From contig SKNG01000104.1 in assembly GCA_007120685.1 (NCBI GenBank), forward strand, positions 1-8,136: DNA of 8,136 bases. The letters are read 5' to 3'. Positions 1 through 8,136 of the stretch are shown here, one piece after another. The translations under genes were made by a program, and so were the position numbers. The DNA comes from Paracoccaceae bacterium (lineage in GTDB: Bacteria; Pseudomonadota; Alphaproteobacteria; Rhodobacterales; Rhodobacteraceae). The notes beneath the pieces were generated by a model. It did not search any database, was not told the DNA's origin, and was given only the letters and a program-made list of their open reading frames with translations. Position 1 is the stretch's first letter; every line of letters starts with the position of its first letter.

Positions 1-55
1 CGCCACTCAAGGCGCGTCGCCCCGCAGCAGCCGAAGCGGTGAACCGCAAGCCGAA

Positions 56-1273
56 TCACCCGCGCAGGCGGTCCCGTTCCATCAGCAGGCTGACGATCAG
101 GCCGAAGACCAGCGCCCAGAAGGGCGCGCCGATGTTCAGCAGTGGCAGGCCGGCCAGGGTGATCAGAAAGGCCACCAGCGCGCCCAGCGGCAGGCGCTGG
201 TCAAAGGCCGTCTGAAAGGCGCCCTGCAGCGTGCGCAGCAGCGCCAGCGCCGCCAGCGTGGCGACAAAGGCCACCGGCGTGGCCAGCAACAGCCCCGTCA
301 CCAGCGGCGCGAAGATGCCGAAGCCAATGCCCAGCGCCCCCAGAATGACCGCCGCCATCCAGTGCCGGCTCTGCTGCCCGCTGGACACCAGGATCGCATT
401 CGACGGCCCCGTCAGACAGGTCGACACGCTGCCGAACAGCGCCGTGACCAGCGAGGTGCCGCCGCAGGCCGTGGTCACCGCATTGACCGGCGGGTTGTGG
501 CCGGCCTGGCGCAGGATGACGATGCCCTGCGCGTTTTGCGCGGCAATCACCGTGATCGCCAGCGGCACCACCAGTTCCACCGCCGCGGCCAGCGTGAAAC
601 GCGGCATGTAGAAGGACGGCGCGGCCAGCACCGCATCCGGCTGAAAGCCGCGCAGCCCCTCCTGCCCGCCCGGCCCCCAAAGCAGCACCGCCACGCCCAC
701 CACCAGCACGCCGATCATCGGCGGCAGGACGCGCGCCAGCCCCGGCATGGCCGAAAGCGCGAAGAAGGTCACGGTCATGGCGGCGACCAGCAGGAACTCG
801 GCCTCGAAGGCGCGGATCCAGTCGATGCCGAACTGCACGAAAACCCCGGCCACCATGCCCATGACGATGGGCAGCGGCAGCCGGTCCATCACCCAGCGCA
901 CCCAGCCGGTCAGCCCCAGCACCACCAGCGCCAGCCCGGTCAGGACATAGGCGCCCACCACCTCGGCCAGGGTCAGGGTCTGCAGCGCGTGGCCCACCAG
1001 CACCGTGCCCGGGATCGTCCAGAAAAACGCCAGCGGCTGGCGGTAGTGCCAGGAAATCCACATGGTCAGCGCGCCGTTGATGGCGAAGGCGGCAAATATC
1101 CAGGACGCGATGTCGCCCTCGCCCAGCCCGCCGCGCGCGCCGGCGCTCAGGATAATCGCCACCGGCGCCGAGGCGGCGAACAGGAAGGCGATGAAGGCAT
1201 TGGTCGCCGCTGTGCCCATATCGCGCAGCAATCCGCCGCCGCCCTCTCCGTCTGAAACCGGTTCCCCTGCCAT
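56..1273 (-). CDS. benE: BenE family (benzoate/H+ symporter-like) inner-membrane transporter
   Basis: This encodes a 405-residue, very hydrophobic protein with about 11-12 predicted membrane segments, close to the usual length of about 390-400 for BenE. The BenE family is thought to import benzoate or related aromatic carboxylates with protons across the inner membrane. The family-typical block lies around residues 246-262 (AQNAQGIVILRQAGHNPP region): a Q-N...G-x-x-I-L-R-x-A-G-x-x-P-P pattern, followed by a Gly/Thr/Ser-rich segment ending in TGPSNA near residues 288-293. I chose the ATG at 1271-1273 because AGGGG lies four bases upstream. The frame stays open further upstream to 1336, but that extension is basic, unlike a membrane protein N-terminus, and the next internal ATG (1219) has no ribosome site. 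The gene is divergent from the htrA-like gene. No benzoate catabolic gene is visible, so the family call is firm but the substrate is not known. Confidence 0.85.
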   Translation of the reverse strand: MAGEPVSDGEGGGGLLRDMGTAATNAFIAFLFAASAPVAIILSAGARGGLGEGDIASWIFAAFAINGALTMWISWHYRQPLAFFWTIPGTVLVGHALQTLTLAEVVGAYVLTGLALVVLGLTGWVRWVMDRLPLPIVMGMVAGVFVQFGIDWIRAFEAEFLLVAAMTVTFFALSAMPGLARVLPPMIGVLVVGVAVLLWGPGGQEGLRGFQPDAVLAAPSFYMPRFTLAAAVELVVPLAITVIAAQNAQGIVILRQAGHNPPVNAVTTACGGTSLVTALFGSVSTCLTGPSNAILVSSGQQSRHWMAAVILGALGIGFGIFAPLVTGLLLATPVAFVATLAALALLRTLQGAFQTAFDQRLPLGALVAFLITLAGLPLLNIGAPFWALVFGLIVSLLMERDRLRG

Positions 1274-1416
1274 GCTGCCCCTGCCCGCCCGCGCCCTGCG
1301 GTCCCTTGGGCTAAAGGGCCGGTGGCGACCGGTCAAGCCGCGCCGGCACCCCGCCTCTGGGCCGCCCCGGGGGGGCTCGCGCGGGGTTCACCTTCGCTTG
1401 ACCCTGTGAAAGCCTG

Positions 1417-1445
1417 TTTGCACGACGCCGCTTTGCCCCTATTTA
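1417..1445 (+). promoter_or_regulatory. Candidate promoter for the htrA-like protease gene
   Basis: TTTGCA (1417-1422) and TATTTA (1440-1445) form a -35/-10 pair with a 17-base spacer. Shifting the first hexamer to TTGCAC (1418-1423) gives 16. The -10 is part of CCCCTATTT (1436-1444), which resembles the CCCCAT-type -10 of heat-shock (sigma-32/RpoH) promoters. That would suit a periplasmic stress protease. The -35 is only a partial match to either class, so sigma factor assignment is a guess. Confidence 0.4.
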
Positions 1446-1456
1446 TCGATCAGACA

Positions 1457-1488
1457 GGCCCGCCGGCTCGCCGGTGGCCACCCTTTTT
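1457..1488 (+). terminator. Terminator-like hairpin with T-run in the htrA leader
   Basis: GGCC (1457-1460) pairs with GGCC (1476-1479), and CCGG (1463-1466) pairs with CCGG (1471-1474) around a CTCG loop. This makes a GC-rich stem with a small internal defect. Four bases later comes TTTTT (1484-1488). The element lies between the candidate promoter and the ribosome site of the protease gene. It could act as an attenuator, stop upstream read-through, or stabilise the mRNA 5' end. The four-base gap before the T-run makes it a less than classical intrinsic terminator. Confidence 0.35.
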
Positions 1489-1491
1489 CAC

Positions 1492-1496
1492 GGGAG
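1492..1496 (+). promoter_or_regulatory. Ribosome binding site deciding the htrA start
   Basis: GGGAG lies seven bases before the ATG at 1504. It supports that start over the in-frame GTG at 1474, which has no comparable site and would place ten extra residues before a clean signal peptide. Confidence 0.65.
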
Positions 1497-1503
1497 ATGC
1501 TGC

Positions 1504-2973
1504 ATGGATCACTCGACTGCTCTGAGCCTGCGCGCGCGCCAGCCGGTTGGCCTTCTGCGCCTGCTGCAGGCCCTGATGATCGCCACGGCGTTCCTGCTGG
1601 CGCAGACGCTTGCCGTCTCGGCCCAGGACCGCCCGGCCAGTTTCGCCGATCTGGCCGAGGCCGTCAGCCCGGCCGTGGTCAATATCACCACCTCGACGCG
1701 GGTTGCCGCCGACATGGATCGGGGTTTTCCGCAACTGCCCGAGGGCGCGCCGTTCCAGGACTTCTTCAACGAATTCTTCAACCGCGACGGCGAGCGCGCG
1801 CCCCGGCCCCGGCAAAGCCAGTCGCTGGGCTCGGGCTTCGTGGTTTCCGAAGACGGCTACATCGTCACCAACAACCATGTCATCGAGGGCGCCGACGAAA
1901 TCCGCATCGAGTTCTTTTCCGGGCTCGAACTGACCGCGCGGCTGGTGGGCACCGACCCGGCCACCGATATCGCGCTGCTGAAGGTCGACCATGACCTGCC
2001 CCTGCCGCATGTGCCCTGGGGCGATAGCGAGGCGGCGCGTGTGGGCGACTGGGTGCTGGCTGTGGGCAACCCGCTGGGTCAGGGCTTTTCGGTCTCGGCC
2101 GGCATCATCTCGGCCCGCGGCCGTGCACTGCAGGGCAATTTCGATGACTATCTGCAGACCGACGCGGCGATCAACCGCGGCAATTCCGGCGGTCCGCTGT
2201 TCAACATGACGGGCGAGGTCGTGGGCGTGAACACCGCCATTCTGTCGCCCACCGGCGGGTCGATCGGCATCGGGTTCGCCATGTCGTCAAACGTCGCGGC
2301 CCGGGTCGTCGATCAGTTGCAGGAATTCGGCACCACGCGGCGCGGCTGGCTGGGCGTGCGCATCCAGGACGTCAACGCCGACATGGCCGAGGCGATGGAG
2401 CTGCCAGAGCCCCGCGGCGCACTGGTGACCGAGGTCATGGACGGCCCCGCGCGCGAGGCCGGCATCCGCTCCGGCGACGTGATCACCCGTTTCAACGGCA
2501 GCGACGTGGCCGATACGCGCGATCTGGTGCGCCGCGTGGCCGATGCCGGGGTCGATATCATCGTCGATGTGACGGTGATGCGCGATGGCAGCGAACAGGT
2601 GGTCGAGGTAACGCTGGGTCTGCGCGACGACGGCAGCCAGGCCGGCCCGGGACAGCCGCCGGCACCGGCCGAGCCGGCCGAGCTGATGGGCATGGAACTG
2701 GCCGAACTGACCGAGCAGATGCGCAGTGACATGGCGCTGCCCTCGGGCATCTCGGGGCTTCTGGTGCGCGGGGTCGAGCCCGGTTCGGATGCCGACAACA
2801 AGGGCATCCGGCCCGGCGACGTGATCACCGAGGCGGGTCAGGAGCCGGTGTCCACCATCGCAGCGTTCCGAGACCAGGTGGAGGCCGCGCGCGATGCGGG
2901 GCGGCGCAACATCCTGGTGATGGTGCGCCGGGGCGAGGACCCGCGCTTCGTGGCGCTGTCGCTGGAAAACTGA
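1504..2973 (+). CDS. Do/DegP (HtrA) family periplasmic serine endoprotease
   Basis: This is a 489-residue secreted protease, near the usual DegP length of about 470-500. Residues 1-40 form a signal peptide: basic Arg residues, a hydrophobic core around 17-36 and an AVSA cleavage site before Gln41. The trypsin-like domain carries the full triad: His125 in VTNNHV, Asp155 in DPATDIALLK and Ser228 in RGNSGGPL. The charged loop around residues 90-107 fits the DegP LA loop. PDZ1 spans about 279-373 (starting at RRGWLGVRIQDV), a Pro/Ala-rich linker follows, and PDZ2 covers about 411-489 (GLLVRGVEPGSDADNKGIRPGDVI). By family knowledge it degrades or chaperones misfolded envelope proteins as oligomers. 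The PDZ domains bind exposed C-termini. It appears to be a single-gene unit with its own promoter candidate and a hairpin downstream. I leave the symbol open because DegP, DegQ and MucD paralogues cannot be separated from this sequence alone. Confidence 0.95.
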   Translation: MDHSTALSLRARQPVGLLRLLQALMIATAFLLAQTLAVSAQDRPASFADLAEAVSPAVVNITTSTRVAADMDRGFPQLPEGAPFQDFFNEFFNRDGERAPRPRQSQSLGSGFVVSEDGYIVTNNHVIEGADEIRIEFFSGLELTARLVGTDPATDIALLKVDHDLPLPHVPWGDSEAARVGDWVLAVGNPLGQGFSVSAGIISARGRALQGNFDDYLQTDAAINRGNSGGPLFNMTGEVVGVNTAILSPTGGSIGIGFAMSSNVAARVVDQLQEFGTTRRGWLGVRIQDVNADMAEAMELPEPRGALVTEVMDGPAREAGIRSGDVITRFNGSDVADTRDLVRRVADAGVDIIVDVTVMRDGSEQVVEVTLGLRDDGSQAGPGQPPAPAEPAELMGMELAELTEQMRSDMALPSGISGLLVRGVEPGSDADNKGIRPGDVITEAGQEPVSTIAAFRDQVEAARDAGRRNILVMVRRGEDPRFVALSLEN

Positions 2974-3004
2974 GCCGCGCCGCAGGCTGCGCGCCGCAGA
3001 CAGG

Positions 3005-3032
3005 ACGGGCCGGCCCGGCAGGGTCGGCCCGT
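3005..3032 (+). terminator. Probable htrA terminator hairpin
   Basis: ACGGGCCG (3005-3012) and CGGCCCGT (3025-3032) are a perfect 8-bp inverted repeat around a 12-base loop, 31 bases after the protease stop. The following bases (tgccattcg) contain few T residues, so termination efficiency is uncertain. Confidence 0.5.
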
Positions 3033-3183
3033 TGCCATTCGCAAGGCCGGTCATGCGACGCAGGCCATGAATGCCCCTCATTTTCATTACAAGGATTATG
3101 AATTTGCCAACTGGCCATGAAGACGCCAGTTAAGAGCCAGCGCCTGATGGCGTGCGTTTTCATGTCCCAAGGAGAGGGCCGCC
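3033..3183 (+). promoter_or_regulatory. metH leader / control region, unassigned
   Basis: These 151 bases precede metH and are not explained by any RNA family I could match. The stretch 3078-3108 is unusually A/T-rich for this genome and is a likely promoter or operator area. It holds three ATGAA/TTCAT half-sites (3067-3071, 3083-3087, 3098-3102) spaced 15-16 bases apart. Downstream, AACTGGC (3109-3115) and GCCAGTT (3125-3131) form a perfect 7-bp stem. ACGCCA (3123-3128) can instead pair with TGGCGT (3148-3153). The two stems share GCCA and cannot form together. A 17-codon micro-ORF (3067-3120) also lies here. I looked for SAM-II, SAM/SAH, SAH and cobalamin riboswitch cores and saw none. Confidence 0.45.
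3169..3174 (+). promoter_or_regulatory. Ribosome binding site of metH
   Basis: AAGGAG, nine bases before the ATG at 3184, is a near-consensus Shine-Dalgarno. It fixes the metH start, just before the family-typical N-terminus leading into LVLDGAMGT. Confidence 0.8.
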
Positions 3184-6950
<3,767 letters not shown>

Positions 6951-6954
<4 letters not shown>

Positions 6955-7013
6955 GGCGGGATCAACCCGAACCGAAGCGGCCTTCCCGGGCGTCTCTCCA
7001 CGGGTTGCCTCAG
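6951..7013 (+). terminator. Long imperfect hairpin at the metH stop
   Basis: CTGAGG (6951-6956), which overlaps the metH stop codon, pairs with CCTCAG (7008-7013). After a bulge, CAACCCG (6963-6969) pairs with CGGGTTG (7001-7007). Inside, GAAG (6974-6977) and CTTC (6982-6985) can form a small apical hairpin. No T-run follows, so a role as terminator or 3'-end stabiliser is an inference. Confidence 0.4.
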
Positions 7014-7023
7014 CCTGCGTCGC

Positions 7024-7054
7024 GTTTCCGGGAAAGGACCGGCCTTCTGGAAAC
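7024..7054. repeat. Inverted repeat in the metH-ureG spacer
   Basis: GTTTCC (7024-7029) and GGAAAC (7049-7054) form the outer stem. AAGG (7034-7037) and CCTT (7043-7046) form the inner stem around an ACCGG loop. This is the second of a series of hairpins in this 243-base spacer. Confidence 0.5.
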
Positions 7055-7076
7055 CACGCCGGCGGTGCAGACCGAC

Positions 7077-7124
7077 ACGCGCGTTCGAACGCGCGTGAAG
7101 GGCCTTCGAAGGCCCTTCACGCGC
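7077..7124. terminator. Two overlapping perfect palindromes; likely bidirectional terminator
   Basis: Bases 7077-7096 (ACGCGCGTTC and its complement) are a perfect 20-bp palindrome. Bases 7091-7124 are a perfect 34-bp palindrome with 17-base arms centred on TTCGAA. They share GCGCGT (7091-7096), so only one full hairpin can form at a time. The position between converging metH and ureG suggests a terminator serving both strands. Neither side has a proper T-run (acttt follows on the plus strand), so it may act as a GC-only hairpin terminator or need Rho. Confidence 0.6.
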
Positions 7125-7149
7125 ACTTTCCGCAGGCTTTCGCATCGAT

Positions 7150-7174
7150 CGCGTCGATCTGGAAGGATCGCGCG
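7150..7174. repeat. Hairpin just downstream of ureG
   Basis: CGCG-t-CGATC (7150-7159) pairs with GATCG-CGCG (7166-7174) around a six-base loop, with one bulged base, giving nine base pairs. On the minus strand it begins 23 bases after the ureG stop codon, where a 3'-end or termination hairpin for the urease operon would be expected. No T-run follows in that direction. Confidence 0.4.
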
Positions 7175-7197
7175 TCAGGCCCTGCTGGTGCGGCGCC

Positions 7198-7824
7198 CTA
7201 CCGCAGCGCCAGCCCGCCCTCCTGCACCAGGAAATCGACCACCTGCACGATCCCTTCGCCCTCGCGCAGCCGCGCCATGACATAGGGCCGCGCCCCGCGC
7301 GACGCCGCCGTATCGGCCTGCAATCGAGCCAGATCCACCCCCACATGCGGCGCCAGATCGGTCTTGTTGACCACCAGGAGGTCCGAGCGCGTCAACCCCG
7401 GCCCCTTCTTGCGCGGGATGTCCTGCCCGGCCGCGGTGTCGATGACATAGATGGTCAGATCGGCCAGTTCCGGCGAAAAGGTCGCGGCCAGATTGTCGCC
7501 GCCGGATTCGATCAGGATCAGGTCCAGATCCGGAAAGACATGGTTCAGATCGGCCACGGCGGCCAGGTTGATCGAGGCATCCTCGCGGATCGCCGTATGC
7601 GGGCAGCCGCCGGTTTCGACGCCGCGGATCCGCTCCAGCGGCAGCACCTGCTTCTGCATCAGGTATTCGGCATCCTCGCGCGTGTAGATGTCATTGGTGA
7701 TCACCGCCATCGAACAGCGGCTGCCCAGCGCGCGGGCCAGATGTTCGGTCAGCGTGGTCTTGCCGACGCCCACCGGGCCGCCGATGCCCACGCGCAGCGG
7801 GCCGTTCGATTGGGGATGGCTCAT
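7198..7824 (-). CDS. ureG: Urease accessory GTPase UreG
   Basis: This is a 208-residue SIMIBI-class GTPase, the normal UreG length. It supplies GTP hydrolysis and nickel during assembly of the urease active site, working in the cytosol with UreF, UreD/H and UreE. Visible motifs are the P-loop GGPVGVGKTT (residues 15-24), the metal-binding CPH (Cys74-Pro75-His76) in ETGGCPHTAIRED, the ESGGDNL block (106-112), and the guanine-specificity NKTD (153-156). All are intact. The ATG at 7824 overlaps the ureF stop as ATGA, and only a weak GAGG-like ribosome site precedes it, so translational coupling to ureF is likely. The gene is the last of its operon: the next DNA is a hairpin-rich spacer converging on metH. 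Confidence 0.97.
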   Translation of the reverse strand: MSHPQSNGPLRVGIGGPVGVGKTTLTEHLARALGSRCSMAVITNDIYTREDAEYLMQKQVLPLERIRGVETGGCPHTAIREDASINLAAVADLNHVFPDLDLILIESGGDNLAATFSPELADLTIYVIDTAAGQDIPRKKGPGLTRSDLLVVNKTDLAPHVGVDLARLQADTAASRGARPYVMARLREGEGIVQVVDFLVQEGGLALR

Positions 7825-8136
7825 GTGCGAAACAGCCTCACTTCCCTGATTTCATGGCGCATCGCCGCCAGATCGGCGGCCAGCGCGGCGCTGCCCAGCG
7901 GTTGGCCCGGATCCATCGCCACGGCCTCGGCCAGCGCGGCGATGGCGGGTTGCAGGCGGGCCAGCACGCCCTGCCCTTCGGTCTGGCCCAGCGGCACATG
8001 GCGGATGGCGATGGTGACCAGATTGCCGATGAAGCCCTGCAGATAGAGCGCCAGCACCATCCGCGGATCCAGCCCCAGCGGCGCCGCGGCCTGGCCCAGC
8101 GCCACCGGCAGCGGCCGGGCGGGCAGCACGCGGCCG
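7821..8136 (-). CDS. ureF: Urease accessory protein UreF, C-terminal part (5' end outside window)
   Basis: About 105 C-terminal residues of UreF are visible, and the frame runs open through the right edge. UreF binds UreD/H and the urease apoprotein and recruits UreG, acting as a checkpoint for nickel insertion. The recognisable block is YLQGFIGNLVTIAIRHVPLGQTEGQ-like, typical of the UreF C-terminal half, followed by helices rich in Ala/Leu and the tail REVRLFRT. The GTG at 8127-8129 is an internal Val codon, not the start; upstream codons continue in frame. The stop overlaps the ureG start by four bases. Earlier genes of the operon (probably ureE and the structural genes) would lie to the right of the window. 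Confidence 0.93.
   Translation of the reverse strand, partial: GRVLPARPLPVALGQAAAPLGLDPRMVLALYLQGFIGNLVTIAIRHVPLGQTEGQGVLARLQPAIAALAEAVAMDPGQPLGSAALAADLAAMRHEIREVRLFRT

Larger units (their letters stand above)
1274..1503. other. Divergent intergenic control region (benE-like / htrA)
   Basis: These 230 bases separate two divergently transcribed genes and hold no convincing gene. The left half is very GC-rich, with a small CCGGT-ggcg-ACCGG hairpin (1319-1332) and a run of seven G (1369-1375). The right half (about 1398-1450) is richer in A/T and carries the best promoter candidate, reading toward htrA. I could not find a persuasive promoter for the leftward gene. Confidence 0.6.
6955..7197. 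other. Hairpin-rich spacer between converging metH and ureG
   Basis: I find no credible gene in these 243 bases. Open frames crossing the spacer run into metH or ureG in the wrong frame. The spacer holds at least four inverted repeats. The heptamer GGCCTTC occurs three times (6979-6985, 7041-7047, 7101-7107), about 60 bases apart, and each copy sits in or next to a hairpin apex. Confidence 0.6.

Noticed and set aside
36..47. GCGG-tgaa-CCGC hairpin downstream of the BenE-like gene as a terminator
   Set aside because: The stem is only 4-5 bp with no T-run in the direction of transcription, so it is too weak to annotate.
201..1255. Overlapping open frames on both strands within the transporter gene
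   Set aside because: They translate to Ala/Gly/Arg-rich or Arg/His/Gln-rich sequence without domains. The BenE frame alone gives a coherent membrane protein.
1274..1336. N-terminal extension of the BenE-like frame to 1336
   Set aside because: The extra 21 residues are Arg-rich, and a ribosome site precedes the ATG at 1273 instead.
1474..1503. In-frame GTG at 1474 as an alternative htrA start
   Set aside because: It lacks a ribosome site, lies within the leader hairpin, and would add ten residues ahead of a signal peptide that is complete from the ATG at 1504.
2287..3087. A 266-codon minus-strand frame across the end of htrA and the spacer
   Set aside because: Its composition is His/Ala/Arg-rich with no recognisable domain, and the opposite strand encodes the conserved HtrA PDZ domains.
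3033..3183. SAM-II, SAM/SAH, SAH or cobalamin riboswitch upstream of metH
   Set aside because: I looked by eye for the conserved cores of these families and found none. A covariance-model scan would be needed to exclude a divergent member.
7345..8046. A 233-codon plus-strand frame opposite ureG and ureF
   Set aside because: It is the antisense shadow of the conserved UreG and UreF frames and shows no domain of its own.

Overview
This 8.1-kb window is GC-rich, densely coded chromosomal DNA. It looks like an alphaproteobacterium of the Rhodobacteraceae type (Paracoccus/Rhodobacter-like). The evidence is the strong G/C bias at third codon positions, the style of the MetH, Do-protease and urease accessory proteins, and the compact intergenic regions. 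The genus is an inference. No mobile element, CRISPR array, tRNA or rRNA is visible.

Layout, left to right: (1) 56-1273, minus strand: a BenE-family (benzoate/H+ symporter-like) membrane transporter. (2) 1274-1503: a divergent control region with a plausible promoter for the gene to its right and a terminator-like hairpin in that gene's leader. (3) 1504-2973, plus strand: a periplasmic Do/HtrA (DegP-like) serine protease with signal peptide, intact catalytic triad and two PDZ domains. (4) 2974-3183: a spacer with a GC hairpin (likely htrA terminator), then an AT-richer stretch and an unassigned structured leader before metH. (5) 3184-6954, plus strand: full-length cobalamin-dependent methionine synthase MetH with all four modules and intact zinc, cobalamin and AdoMet residues. 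(6) 6955-7197: a non-coding spacer between converging genes, packed with inverted repeats, including a perfect 34-bp palindrome overlapping a perfect 20-bp palindrome. (7) 7198-7824, minus strand: ureG, and 7821-8136, minus strand: the 3' end of ureF. These overlap by four bases and form the distal end of a urease operon that continues beyond the right edge.

The genes belong to separate housekeeping or accessory functions (uptake, envelope protein quality control, methionine/one-carbon metabolism, nickel insertion into urease) and show no sign of forming one system. I do not see a new multi-gene system here. The parts not explained by known genes are the metH leader (competing hairpins and micro-ORFs), the hairpin cluster between metH and ureG, the hairpin plus T-run in the htrA leader, and a Cys/His-containing insertion near the MetH N-terminus.
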